64,000 nt of DNA from Apodemus sylvaticus (lineage: Eukaryota; Chordata; Mammalia; Rodentia; Muridae): contig NC_067495.1 of NCBI RefSeq assembly GCF_947179515.1, positions 65,087,411-65,151,410 of the forward strand, given 5' to 3'. The notes under the pieces were generated by a model that saw only the letters and a list, made by a program, of their open reading frames with translations, made no database searches and had not been told where the DNA came from. Below, one piece after another: positions 22,756 through 33,785 of the stretch. Position 1 is the stretch's first letter; every line of letters starts with the position of its first letter. A program made the translations under genes and the position numbers.

Positions 22756-25494
22756 ATGTCGCTGGTAAGCCAGAATTCGCGCCGCCGCCGCGGTGGAAGG
22801 GCCAATGTGCGCAGAAACATCGGGAGGGGTTTCCCTGCTGCCGTCCCAGGCCCAGACGTCCCTCGGGATCTCGGCGATCCTCAGATCCTCCAGGGCTTCC
22901 GCGCCTCTGAGGGCCCCGGCACTTCCATGCTGCCCACCCCCCGGGAGGGCCCAAGCACCTCTGTGCCGCCCACCGTCTCCGAGGGGCTGAGCACCTCCGA
23001 GCTGCCCACCTCCGGGAGGGATCCGGGCACCTCCCGGCCTCCTGCGGTCTCTGCTGTGTCAATCACCGCCTCGGAGGGCCCGAGTACCCCTGTGCCGCCC
23101 ACTGCTCCTAGGGGCTCAAGGGCCTATGAGCATCTCTCTGTCTCAGAAGGGCTGACCTTCTCCGCGCAGCCCCACTCTGATGAGGGCCTTTACGTGCAGC
23201 CCACCCTGGGTGAGGGCCCCGGAACCTCGGTGCCGCCCACCTTCTTCGAGGAATCCGGCATTTCCGTGCCGCTGCTCTCTGATGAGGGCTTGAGCATCTC
23301 CATGTCGCCCACCATCTTGGAGGGACCGGGTATCAGCGTGCCCTCCCCCACTAGTGAGGCCCCAGGCACTTTGATGCAGCCCGCTGCCTCTGATGTATTG
23401 GGCATCAACCTGCCGCCCACTTTCGGCGAGGGCCTGAGCATCTCTGTGCTGTTCTCGGCTTTGGAGGATCCCGACATCTCCATGCCGTCCCCCTCCGCTG
23501 AGGGAATGAGCACCTCCATGCCGCCCCCCTCCGCTGGGATCTACAGTGCCTGGGAGCCGCCCATCATCTTGGAGGAATGTAGCATCAATGTGCCGCCCAC
23601 CTCCGACATGGGACTGTGCACCTCGGCGCCATCAGCTGCCTGCGAGAGCCTAAGCGCCTCAGCCGAGAGCCTGAGCACGTCCCTGGCGTCCATTTCTGCT
23701 GAGGGCTTCTGCAGCTCGCTGACGCCCTGCGCTGCGGAGGGATCCGCCACTTGCGGGCTGCTTCCCTGCGGGGAGGGCCCGAGCAGCGCGGGGCTGCACA
23801 GCCTGGAGGAGGGGTCGAGCACCTCGCAGATGCCCCTAGCTGCCGAGGGCGCTAGCGCTTCTGAGATGCCCACTGAAGATGAAAACCCCGAGGAAGAAGA
23901 AAGCCGCGGTGCGTCTGTGGGCATGAACACCTCCAGTGCTGAGCAAAAGGCCAATGATCCATCTGTACGCCCAAAGCGCGCAGACCGCTTCCTGGATTTC
24001 CAGGTCCTGAGAGACAGTAATAATTCCAACTCAATTACCATTATGGGCCTGGGCACCTCCCGTGTTACTATTACGCTGAAGCCTCAGGAACCCATGGAGC
24101 ACAACGTAGCAGAATTGTTGCAGTTTCTGCTGCTGAAGGATCAGACCAAGTACCCTATCAAGGAATCTGAAATGAGGGAATTCATTGACAAAGAATATCG
24201 CCACCAGTTCCCAGAGATCCTCAGACGAGCATCAGTCCACCTGGAGTACATTTTTAGGTTTGAGCTGAAGGAGCTAGACCCTGAGGAGCACACCTACATC
24301 CTGCTCAACAAACTGGGACCAGTGCCCTTTGAAGGGTTAGAAGACATCCCAAATGGGCCCAAGATGGGCCTCTTGATGATGATTCTGGGACACATATTTC
24401 TAAATGGCAACCAAGCCAGAGAAGCTGATATTTGGGAGATGCTCTGGAGATTTGGAGTGCAGCGTGAAAGAAGGCTTTCCATTTTCGGGAACGTGAAGAG
24501 ACTCCTGTCTGTAGAGTTTGTGTGGCAGCGTTACTTGGACTACAGGCCGATAACTGACTGTGTACCAGTCGAGTTTGAGTTTTACTGGGGCCCACGATCC
24601 CGTTTAGAAACCACCAAGTTGAAAATTCTGAAGTTCATGGCTAAAGTCTATAACAAAGATCCTATGGACTGGCCAACACAGTTCAATGAAGCGATGGACG
24701 AAGAAGCTGACAGAGGAGTTGTTCATAACTGGCGAGTTGCTCGTCACTTCAGGAGGCCCCTTTTTGCAGAAGTTTCTCCAGAAGTTTCTCCTGATTCAGA
24801 TGCTCCTGGCGGTTCCACAAAATATTCTCCCCATTCTTGGCCTGAGTCACGATTAGAGAGCAAGTCGAGGAAACTGGTCCAGTTATTTCTGCTGATGGAT
24901 TCGACTAAGCTGCCTATTCCGAAGAAGGGAATCCTGTATTACATCGGTCGAGAGTGTACCAAAGTGTTCCCTGACCTCCTGAATCGTGCTGCTCGCACCC
25001 TAAACAACGTGTATGGGACAGAGCTAGTGGTCCTTGATCCCAGGAACCACTCCTACACCCTGTACAACCGAAGAGAAATGGAAGATACAGAAGAGATTAT
25101 GGACAGTCCAAACAGGCCCGGCAGCAATTTCTTAATGCAGGTTCTGAGCTTCATCTTTATAATGGGCAACCATGCTAGGGAGTCTGCAGTCTGGGCCTTT
25201 CTGAGGGGCTTGGGAGTTCAAAATGGGAGAAAGCATGTGATTACCTGTCGGTATTTGAGTCAGCGCTACTTAGATAGTTTGCGGGTTCCTGACAGCGATC
25301 CGGTGCAGTATGATTTTGTGTGGGGCCCGAGAGCCCGCTTGGAAACCTCCAAGATGAAAGCCCTGCGGTATGTGGCCAGGATCCACAGAAAGGAGCCACA
25401 GGACTGGCCGGAGCAGTACAGGGAGGCATTGGAAGATGAGGCCAATAGAGCTGAGGCTGCGCAACGGCCATTGGCTGTTCGCAACGTGCGATAG
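22756..25494 (+). CDS. Magee1: MAGE family member E1 (DAMAGE), single-exon, 912 aa
   Basis: One uninterrupted 912-codon frame. Residues 9-21 are Arg-rich. Residues about 48-370 are a degenerate tandem repeat of 11-13 residues of the form SEGPSTSVPPT, and 373-385 are acidic (EDENPEEEE). Two MAGE homology domains follow, about 452-655 (LLQFLLLKDQTKYPI) and 706-898 (LVQLFLLMDSTKLPI), each ending with a DWP-Q motif and an E-A-DEA helix. Repeats plus two MAGE domains are the architecture of MAGEE1, known as the alpha-dystrobrevin-associated MAGE protein. MAGE domains are tandem winged-helix folds, and in many family members they bind RING E3 ligases. From memory the mouse protein is slightly longer (about 918), a difference that would fit repeat-number variation. 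The start is the first in-frame ATG with A at -3. The gene is X-linked in mammals, which places the window. Long antisense and shifted frames inside it are shadows. Confidence 0.96.
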   Translation: MSLVSQNSRRRRGGRANVRRNIGRGFPAAVPGPDVPRDLGDPQILQGFRASEGPGTSMLPTPREGPSTSVPPTVSEGLSTSELPTSGRDPGTSRPPAVSAVSITASEGPSTPVPPTAPRGSRAYEHLSVSEGLTFSAQPHSDEGLYVQPTLGEGPGTSVPPTFFEESGISVPLLSDEGLSISMSPTILEGPGISVPSPTSEAPGTLMQPAASDVLGINLPPTFGEGLSISVLFSALEDPDISMPSPSAEGMSTSMPPPSAGIYSAWEPPIILEECSINVPPTSDMGLCTSAPSAACESLSASAESLSTSLASISAEGFCSSLTPCAAEGSATCGLLPCGEGPSSAGLHSLEEGSSTSQMPLAAEGASASEMPTEDENPEEEESRGASVGMNTSSAEQKANDPSVRPKRADRFLDFQVLRDSNNSNSITIMGLGTSRVTITLKPQEPMEHNVAELLQFLLLKDQTKYPIKESEMREFIDKEYRHQFPEILRRASVHLEYIFRFELKELDPEEHTYILLNKLGPVPFEGLEDIPNGPKMGLLMMILGHIFLNGNQAREADIWEMLWRFGVQRERRLSIFGNVKRLLSVEFVWQRYLDYRPITDCVPVEFEFYWGPRSRLETTKLKILKFMAKVYNKDPMDWPTQFNEAMDEEADRGVVHNWRVARHFRRPLFAEVSPEVSPDSDAPGGSTKYSPHSWPESRLESKSRKLVQLFLLMDSTKLPIPKKGILYYIGRECTKVFPDLLNRAARTLNNVYGTELVVLDPRNHSYTLYNRREMEDTEEIMDSPNRPGSNFLMQVLSFIFIMGNHARESAVWAFLRGLGVQNGRKHVITCRYLSQRYLDSLRVPDSDPVQYDFVWGPRARLETSKMKALRYVARIHRKEPQDWPEQYREALEDEANRAEAAQRPLAVRNVR

Positions 25495-26040
25495 ATTGTG
25501 TCAGCAAGGCCTTGTATGTCCAGGCCTAGAGCCCTGGTTCTCATGTATTGGGAGTGAGGGGGTGGGTTGGAGGGGGGTACGTATTGTATTTGATATTGTG
25601 TTCCAGTTCCATTTATGTATTTTGCATATTTAGTTCTTGTTTGGTATCTTGAAAAGTTTCCATTGTTTTAATAATACTGTCCAGTAATGTAAATGTGATT
25701 GACTATTTGCTGTCTCTGCTGTACTTTGTGCTGTAAGCATTTTGATAGTGTTATAAAGTGTTTTAAGACTCTTTCCATCTTGTTGCATTGTCTGAAAGAA
25801 TATATAGCATAGATATAGGCTTTTCCTTGAAAGCTTGGAAATAATCATCAGTAAAGTGATCTAGCTTCAGATGTTAAACAAACAAATATGTAACAACTAA
25901 CAAAGCACTAAGTTGTGACTGGCTTCCCTTTTGTCTGCTATTGTGTGAAGAATACTAACGTTTACCTGTATTTGCTTTGCTGTACTAATGTGTATTGAAA
26001 AATAAAAGTGTAATAAAATAATGCTAATTCACTAATTTAT
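25495..26040 (+). other. Magee1: Magee1 3' UTR with clustered poly-A signals
   Basis: AT-rich sequence below the TAG stop. AATAAA hexamers occur at 26001-26006, 26012-26017 and 26043-26048, preceded by TGTA-rich sequence, so the transcript probably ends between 26020 and 26070 with a 3' UTR of roughly 530-570 bases. Confidence 0.75.
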
Positions 26041-26437
26041 TCAATAAATATATATTAAATTCCTCTCATATAATGGGCACAGTAGTATAGTCTGGTTATA
26101 GAGTGATAGACATAAAGAAGGCATAGCACCTTCTCTAGAACTCAAGGACCTGCAGTTTTATTATGATACACTGAGTGCTATGTAGTGCCCTATGTAGAGA
26201 GTTCTATGGGAGTTAAGAGGAGATACATCAATCGAATTCTGGAACCCAAATAGTCCGTGGTGACCATGATGGATGGGGGTGGGAGGACAAGACTGGCTTC
26301 TTGATACAACATGAGGTAAATGAACTCGAATCTGGATTTTAGTCTTCAGTGAGTGCCGGTGTGGATTGAAGTCAGTGATTTCAAGGTAAGAGGTTTCACA
26401 TGTCATAAGCTATCTCTTTAAAATGGTTGGTTAGGTC
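26041..26437. other. Intergenic DNA, nothing recognised
   Basis: Short unique stretch downstream of Magee1. An 81-codon minus-strand frame has no recognisable domain. Confidence 0.5.
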
Positions 26438-26625
26438 CTGGGGTTGGGATGATATTTCGGTGGTTAATAGTACTTACTGCTCTCCCAGAGAACCCATGTT
26501 TGGATCCTGACATCCACTTTGGGCACCTCACAATTCCCTGTAACTCAAGCTCCAGGAGATCCAATGTCTTATGGCCCCAGGAGCTACTCACACAAAGATA
26601 TACACATACATGTTAATAAAAAAGA
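26438..26625 (+). repeat. B3 SINE
   Basis: GTTGGGATGATATTTCGGTGGTTAATAGTAC, CCCATGTTTGGATCCTGACATCCAC, CTGTAACTCAAGCTCCAGGAGATCCAATG and CACACAAAGATATACACATACATG in the B3 order. Confidence 0.85.
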
Positions 26626-26637
26626 TATGTGAGTCAG

Positions 26638-26830
26638 CAGGCTGGAGATGCAGTTTGCACAAAGCCCTGAGTGCTGCCCCAAGCACTATATAAACCAGAT
26701 ATGGTGGCTTGCCCCTGTAACCCTGGTATTTGGGAAATAGAGGCATGGGGGATCAGAAGTTCAAAGTTATTATGAGCTGCATAGAGTTCAAGGCCAGCCT
26801 GGGATTGATGAGACCTTGCCTTAAAATAAA
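26638..26830 (+). repeat. ID-B1 composite SINE (B4 type)
   Basis: ID-like head (GGCTGGAGATGCAGTTTGC, then CACAAAGCCCTGAG) followed by a B1 body (GATATGGTGGCTTGCCCCTGTAACCC, then TTCAAGGCCAGCCTGGGAT) and a CCTTGCCTTAAAATAAAT tail. Confidence 0.8.
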
Positions 26831-27029
26831 TATTTTAGGAAAATGTTTGAATTAGCTTCCTCAGAGTTATATTTCAGTTTTACTATGCACTCACAAACTG
26901 AGTGTTTAGTCCTAAATGGTACGTTTCTCACCCTTATAACCATCAAGGTTCAGGGAACATCAAAGGAGGACTAGAAAGGGGAAAGCATTTAACAGCTGGA
27001 TGACAGGGAAGAGAGCTATGGAATGCAAA

Positions 27030-27470
27030 GTTCTGCACTTGGCATGGTGATTACACTAAGAACTTAAACTAGCTGTGGTTTTCCCCCAAGACCTGCATAA
27101 GATCAGTGTAGCCAAAATTCTCACATAGATGGGGAAAGTGCTCTCCAGGCCCCACCTTTACTGAGGAGCTGGCTATTGCCAATGGAAAGCTGCTGTGGGA
27201 AGGAGATACGTCTTTTTTTAAATATGTGGCCACTGGTAGATTTTTTCATGCTCCAGTAGATGGCCCCCTACCCACGCACATAAAGGTAGGACAAATTGGA
27301 CTTGGTAGGTTATTAAAAAAAAAAAGAAGAGGAGGACATAAAATTTGGAGGGGCCCATGTTGGGGAGGACTTGAAAGGATTTGGAAAGAAAATTTGGGGG
27401 GTGGGTGAATATGATCAGGGTCCATTGCACATATGTATGATGTTCTCAGTAATAAAAATTAATATTTTAA
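27030..27470 (+). mobile_element. L1 3' UTR, old
   Basis: Forward L1 3' UTR: AGACCTGCATAAGATCAGTGTAGCC, CTTTACTGAGGAGCTGGCTATTGCCAATGG, TAGATGGCCCCCTACCCACGCA, then AAAATTTGGGGGGTGGG and CAGTAATAAAAATTAATA. The 60-73 codon frames here are non-coding L1 sequence. Confidence 0.8.
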
Positions 27471-27685
27471 AAGGGGCTAGAGAAACGGATCAGAAGTTAA
27501 GAGCACTTGCTACTCTTCTAGGGGACCTAAGTCCAGTTTCCCAGCACACATCCCAAACAACTCGTAGTCACCTGGAACTCCAGCTTCAGTGATCGTACGC
27601 TCTCGTCTGGATTCCACAGGTACCTGCATACACGTGGCACACAGACACAAGCACATATGCATGCATGCACATGTATTTACATATA
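27471..27685 (+). repeat. B3 SINE
   Basis: GGGGCTAGAGAAACGGATCAGAAGTTAAGAGC, CAGCACACATCCCAAACAACTCGTAG, GGAACTCCAGCTTCAGTGATC and ACACGTGGCACACAGACACAAGCAC, the B3 landmarks. Inserted directly against the tail of the L1 upstream. Confidence 0.9.
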
Positions 27686-29175
27686 GTTAAGAGCAAATAT
27701 TTAAATAAATGAAGACATGGAGAAATAAATAAAACAAATTTCAACTCTGAGTGGTATACACCAACTTTCTTTTTGAGCCCATTTTACATGATCTCCATGG
27801 GTTCCCCATCATTCTGTTTCTGTTGTCTTCATTCAGGTAAACAAGCTAAAGGAGGGGTCCACATTTATTGTATTCTTTTAGTAAATGTATTCTTTTAGTA
27901 AAGGTAAAATAGCCATACCAGAATAATATGGTGCTTTTTAGAAATTTCTGCTCTGGTGTATTATATAGTACATTGGCAAAATCCAAGTCAAATAATCAAG
28001 CTTTCTGTCAATGCAAGGAACGTATACTTCTTCCAAGGAAAGATATGGCCTAATTGAGAAGTTACACAAAATTTGAATACAAAAAAATTCGCTGAGCATA
28101 TAAGAATTTAGTATTTATTGTGAGGTGGAAAGCTATTGAAAGATTTTGATCTGAGGAGTGGAAGGATTAGAATAGTTTTGACAGAATGATATGGACTCTT
28201 GTACTGAGACCAAGGGAAACAGATCCTCTAATTTCAGGATAGCATTTCTTCCCTAATGCTTTAACTGAAAGATGTAATTTTCAGGGAAATATTAACTAAA
28301 ATAGTTAGAACTATGCAGCCTGTTAATTTTTTAAAAATACCTAAGAAAACAATCTTTTTGTATGAAGATATTAAGGGAAGTAATGCAGAGTGATTAAAAT
28401 TACGTGGTCTAGAATGCAGTGCCTGGTACAAAAATCATGCTTCCCCTAATTATCAAATATAGGACATTAAATAAGTTACTTTGCACTTTTTATTTTGCAC
28501 TTCAATAACCTTGGTTGCAAAATGGACACAATGATTTTAGCTGGCCCATGTATAACAATTAAATGTAACATGTAAAATACAACAGGACCAGATATGCTTA
28601 GCAATATATAGATGATGCTGCAGGTTGACTTTTTCAGGAATAGAATTGAGAAGTGGAAATTTCTGTGAAACTGTTACTGGGGAGTTTGTTGGGGTTTAGT
28701 CCCTATGAGAAAGCAAAGGAAGTAGAAACTTGCAGATATAGAGTGATAGTTACAGCAAATAGTCAGGGTTGATTTTACAGAGTTGTCCCAAATTAGGAAA
28801 CTGGGACTGAATTTTTATAATGCTATAGTGCTTAGCCATTGGATGAATCCTGTCTCTCAATGAAGTGTCTTAGCTGTAGATAAGCCAATTCTCCTCAGGC
28901 AAAAGTGGTCTGTGTTAATTATAAACCCAGTGACTGTCAATACTACCAAGTGCTGGAGGAATAAGCACGTCAATCCCATAGAGCTGATGTAATAACACTC
29001 ACTAAAGTTGTTGTTTCATTCCCTTTAATCTCAGCTTCTGCAATTTTTCTTTGTTATTGTTATTATCTACACTATGTTCACCAAAAGGGATTAAATAACT
29101 TTTCATTGTTTTTCATCCTCATCAATGAGCCATTTTTCTTTGGGCATGAAAGGACTTTTTATTAGTTAAGGGCTT
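27686..29175. other. Intergenic DNA, nothing recognised
   Basis: About 1.5 kb of AT-rich sequence without a long frame. A tandem copy of TATTCTTTTAGTAAA occurs near 27871-27903. Confidence 0.5.
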
Positions 29176-29179
29176 TTAT

Positions 29180-29975
29180 TAGTTAAGCTCTGTATCAGTT
29201 TTCCATGTTCTTAGTAGAAATGGGGGGTTGTAGTAGCATGTGTTCATCGTGTAAAATACTGGCTTTCATTATGGCATTCCCCTGCATATATAGATCATGG
29301 ACTTTGATCTTTGTTACCTCATCACACTCTGTCTTTTCCCTTCCATCCTGCTTGTCCTGCTCCTCTCCCAAAGTAAGGCTCCTTCTGCTTTCAAGTCTTA
29401 CTTTATTTTATTTATGCATAGATTATGCATGAAAGAAAGGGAGAAAACATGAGATATTTGTTTTTCTGGGCTTGGTTTATTTTGCTTAATATGATGATGT
29501 TCAGTTCCACCCATTTCCTGCAATAATATGTATACTTTTATGGTTCCATTTTATGTGTATGCCCATTTCTTTTTTTTTTGTATGCCCATTTCTTTATCTT
29601 GCCATTTATTGATGGACACTTAGACTGACTATATAACTTGATGATTGTGAACAAGGTCACAATAAACATGGATGAGCAGGCATCTCAGTGCCATGCTAAC
29701 TTCAAATTCCAAAGATAAATACCTAGGAATGATGTAACTGGATTATAAGGCAATTTAAATTTTATTTTCTTGGGGACTAGCCATACTGATTTCTGTAGTG
29801 ACATTGATTTGCATTTATAAGTGGTATATATAGGGTGCTTCCCCCTGCATCCTCACCGCACTTGTTATTTATTTTCATTATAGCCAGTCTGACCTGGGTA
29901 AGACGGATCAGAAAGTATTTTGGGTGCACATTTCTCTGATAGTTAAGAATGCTGGATAATTTTTTTTCTGTATAT
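29180..29975 (-). mobile_element. Ancient L1 ORF2 end and 3' UTR
   Basis: Reverse-strand old L1: GGGCTTGGTTTATTTTGCTTAATATGATGATGTTCAGTTCCACCCA, CATTTATTGATGGACACTTAGACTGA, then GACTAGCCATACTGATTTCTGTAGTG and CTTGTTATTTATTTTCATTATAGCCAG. These correspond to the end of ORF2 in mammalian L1. Frames are broken throughout. A direct repeat of GTATGCCCATTTCTTT flanks a T-run near 29560. Confidence 0.85.
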
Positions 29976-30047
29976 TTGTTTTTGTAACTCCAAGCTATCT
30001 AATAATACTTTCTTCTGGCCTCTTCCAGCTCTATGCATGTGTGTGCA

Positions 30048-30082
30048 AAACACACACACACACACACATACACACACACATG
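30048..30082. repeat. (CA)n microsatellite
   Basis: CA run with one ATA interruption, preceded by a short TCTGGCCTCTTCCAGCTCTATGCATGTGTG-like B3 tail (about 30010-30045). Confidence 0.9.
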
Positions 30083-30489
30083 CAAATACAATTAAATAAG
30101 TCTAATGGAATTGATAACTGTCAATTTTGTTGATTATGCTGGTGATAGCAGAGTAGTCATTTTAAAGATCAATGTGATTTGCTGAGTGAAATAACTTTGT
30201 TCTATCTCTTTCTAGATTAGAATATTTTGATAAACAGTGACAGAAATTGGGTAAGTAAATGGCAGTCATTGAATTTGGATGCAAATATGTGATAGGATGA
30301 AATACATAGGTCTCAGACAGCTATACAAAATGCAGAGACTAAAAGAAATTCCAATTACTAAATGAAAAAATGTAGAAAATTGGGACATAACATAGAGTTT
30401 TTAAGAATCAGTTGCTTAATCTGAAGATCCAATAGTGTTTGTACTTCTTCCCTTCTTGACAGTAGTATTATTCACATTCAGCATTTAAC

Positions 30490-30719
30490 TGAAATTATCT
30501 TCTTCTTTTTTTAATATAGCCTCCACATATGGGACTAGATTGTGCTGGGGGATTTTTTGTTTTCATATTTTTTATTCGATTTATTTTTTATTTACATTTC
30601 AAATGATTTCCCCTTTGCTGGATTCCCCCCTCCCTGAAAGTCCCATAAGCCCTCTTCCCTCCCCCTGTTCCCCCATCCACCCCTTCCCACTTCCCTGTCC
30701 TGGTATGAAATTATCTTCT
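30490..30719 (-). mobile_element. L1 3' end with apparent 3' transduction and TSD
   Basis: A short minus-strand L1 tail (TTTACATTTCAAATGATTTCCCC, then pyrimidine-rich 3' UTR to 30705). It is followed on its 3' side by an A/T-rich end, about 40 bases of non-L1 sequence (30510-30551) and then a second poly-A, seen as TTCTTTTTTT. The whole unit is bounded by exact 14-bp direct repeats TGAAATTATCTTCT at 30490-30503 and 30706-30719. That layout is what read-through past the L1 poly-A signal produces. Confidence 0.75.
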
Positions 30720-30944
30720 AATGAGATCAGATTAAATGACTACTTTTCCAGGTAGAGCCAGCATATCATTCGTAGCAAAATCCAAGCTCTCTAAAAGAGT
30801 ACATGTAATTGTCATTTCATTTTTATCTCATAATTTATTTCTAAACTCTGAGCAACCAGGGTTTTCTTCCACCACTCAACTTCAGCTGTTCTTCACAGTG
30901 GAGGTAATAACATATAAATTGATAAATTCACTGATCACTTAACA

Positions 30945-31383
30945 AGCACCGATTCTTTTTTTTTTTAATTTTTTTATTCGATATAATTTATTTACATTTC
31001 AAATGATTTCCCCTTTTCTAGCCCCCCCCCCCACTCCCCGAAAGTCCCGTAAGCCCCCTTCTCTTCCCCTGTCCTCCCTCCCACCCCTTCCCAGTTCCCC
31101 GTTCTGGTTTTGCCGAATACTGTTTCACTGAGTCTTTCCAGAACCAGGGACCACTCCTCCTTTCTTCTTGTATCTCATTTGATGTGTGGATTATGTTTTG
31201 GGTATTCCAGTTTTCTAGGTTAATAACCACTTATTAGTGAGTGCATACCATGATTCACCTTTTGAGTGTGGGTTACCTCACTTAGTATGATGTTCTCTAG
31301 CTCCATCCATTTGCCTAAGAATTTCATGAATTCATTGTTTCTAATGGCTGAATAGTACTCCATTGTGTAGCACCAATTCTTTT
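30945..31383 (-). mobile_element. L1 3' end with target-site duplication
   Basis: Minus-strand L1: poly-T, TTTACATTTCAAATGATTTCCCC, pyrimidine-rich 3' UTR, then ORF2 end sequence to AATGGCTGAATAGTACTCCATTG. Flanked by 15-bp repeats AGCACCGATTCTTTT (30945-30959) and AGCACCAATTCTTTT (31369-31383), one mismatch apart. 5'-truncated in the ORF2 end. Confidence 0.92.
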
Positions 31384-31935
31384 AGTGACTTTTGACATAT
31401 TTTTTACTTCTCTAAACATATTGCACACATTGAAATCATAGTTTCCCAATCTTCCTGCTCCACTAATAACGGTTTTTTTCCTCTTCAAATTTTAGGAATA
31501 CACTAGAATTATTCCTTGAACAAGTTTTCTTTCTTTTACTGTTCCTAGATCCCTCCTTAGTTATTCTCATTCATCTATTATGTTCTAGATTTAAGTTATT
31601 TATGATGCTGGAGAGTCTCAATTTTATTTCTAATCTCAGAGTTTTGGTTCCCACCATGAAGCCCTCTCTTATCCAACTAATTTATCAAAATTTGCACTTG
31701 TATGCATAAAATACATTACATTCTAAAATACTCAAATTTGAAATCAATTCTTATTTCTGTTCTTTCTGTAGATTGTGTTGTCATAAAGATTGGTTGGAAA
31801 TAAAAGATGGTCATATTGGGACCACACCACGCTGACCTTTCATTTCATTTCAGTGATGTTAGGAAATCCAGCATGATAACAAATTCTGATAGTTCTGCCA
31901 TGAAAATAAATCTAAAATCTGAAAATCAACTCCAG
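31384..31935. other. Intergenic DNA, nothing recognised
   Basis: AT-rich sequence without a recognisable gene or repeat. Confidence 0.5.
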
Positions 31936-31937
31936 AA

Positions 31938-32270
31938 TCACTATTGCGTGTAGCCTTCTTGGAGGAAGTGTGTCACTGTGGAGCTAGGCATTGAGACCCT
32001 CCTCCTAGATGCCTGGAAGACAGTCTTCTCCTGGTTCTCTTCAGAACAATGTGCAGAACTCTCAGCTCCTTCTCTGCACCATGTGTCTGTCTCCTGGCAT
32101 CTCCCCAGATGAATCTCTCCTGCATGTCTGTCTCTATGCCAGAATATTTTCTGCTCCTCAGATGTCTCACCTTCTATTCTACACCTTCCTATAGGACATA
32201 GATTTTTTTGATTGACAGGTGATGCATCCATACAATACATAAAATATTCTCTCTACCCTTTTTAGTCCAA
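31938..32270 (+). mobile_element. MaLR (ORR1/MT-like) LTR fragment
   Basis: CCTTCTTGGAGGAAGTGTGTCACTGTGG, then AGAACTCTCAGCTCCTTCTC and CACCATGTGTCTGTCTCC are landmarks of rodent MaLR LTRs in forward orientation. This is a non-coding solo-LTR-like remnant. Confidence 0.75.
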
Positions 32271-33785
32271 TAAAGGGCTTTTTTCTTTCAAATATGAATT
32301 AAATACAATTATAATGATTATGAAACTATAAGGTATGATATACATTAACAATGTCTAGTCCATAGTATTTAAAAATTAAGGGAATTTTTATCTATTCTAT
32401 CTTGTATTATCAACCTAAAAACATATTTTTCTTGTCTTTCTTCAAAATACCTCTTTTTTTAAATTGGATTTTTCCTTATTTAAAAACATCTTCTTAGACC
32501 TAGAACATCATCTTAAGTCCTAAACATTTTAAGCTTATAGTATAACTATAACTATCTAGTCTTTAACCTCATCAGAGACCTGAAAAGGAATAAATATTAC
32601 CTGAGTTTTTAGGAAGTGTGGGGTTGCAGCTTCCAAAAATTATAGAAATGACAGGCAGCTGACTGCCTGAAGCGTCCCCAAATATTCTCTAAAATATTGG
32701 AGCATGATCTTCAGCCTTCTGATCCAGAATATCTGAAAGACTGTTTTGTGAAGCAAAAATTATGAAGGACTTGCTTAGCAGAGCTCAGCAGTTGACTTCC
32801 TTGTGTCCATTTGTCCTTTCTGGATAGCTTTCTGTCTGCAGAAGAAGTTAGGGCATATTCTTTGCCCAGTGGTTAGCTTGCCACAAATTAAGCCATCTCC
32901 AAATAGAGGTCTTTCAATGCTCATCTTCTTCCAAATTGAATGGGGTGCTGCCAGGAGCTGACTTGTCTCAATGTTAAGAAAGATTTTAAAGTAATAAAAA
33001 ACATGTTTAAATGTCAGATTCTGTGAGTCTCTTATCTAAGCAAGTTAAGATTGCTGTTTCTAGCTACTTACTATCTGTTCAACCCAGGATGTATATTTCT
33101 GTGATAATCTAGACTAGTATCTGATAAAACCATGAGTTTGATTGATTGACTATTAACTTGCATTAGTTAATTATCCTAAACAGTTTGTAACAATGACTAT
33201 TAAAAGGACTGGGACTAAACTTTGTATTTTTAAATGAGTTGTTCAGGCACAGTGCCTGTCTAAGAGTTGAAACATAATATTTTAGTATGTTGTAACATAA
33301 TTACCCTTAAATTTTATCAATATACAAAGATCTATGTCAATTAAAACCTTAAACCTGTTTCATTGTACAATAATTCATATCCATGTAAACAAAAATAATA
33401 TTTTTGAGAATAAGAGTAGTTCTAAGTTGAATAGATCCAATAATCTACCCTTTCATTCTACTATTTCTATATAATTCTATATTCCCATTTTTCTTCTCAA
33501 CCCTCTTCCCTTTATCAAAGAAAGAAAAAAGTATAGAGAAAAGGAAAGGAAAGCTAGAAATTCCCAAGTCTAAGCTTCCTCTTTCATTTCCTCCCTGAAC
33601 AAGACCATAATTATTTGTAATTAGCCTCTAAAATGACAACATGCTTATAACTCATAAAACGACCAACACCATTCACTTCAACTTTAGGGATGGCATTACT
33701 GTCTTTTTATAATTATTCCTACTGTATGTTGTTTATTATTATAAAAGAAATAGCCTTTTTATTTAAGCAAAAAAGGAGGAATTGT
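32271..33785. mobile_element. Possible ERV-internal or RMER-type repeat
   Basis: Low-GC sequence that ends in a polypurine-tract-like AAAAAAGGAGGAATTG immediately before TGTTGAGG at 33783, as at the junction of an ERV internal region and its 3' LTR. Stretches such as CATTAGTTAATTATCCTAAACAG resemble a murine repeat, but I cannot name it. No gag, pol or env frame is visible. Confidence 0.35.

Noticed and set aside
22727..25544. Antisense and shifted frames of up to 171 codons across Magee1
   Set aside because: They lie inside the MAGE coding sequence, share its GC-rich repeat composition and show no family similarity. The plus-strand 912-codon frame explains the region.
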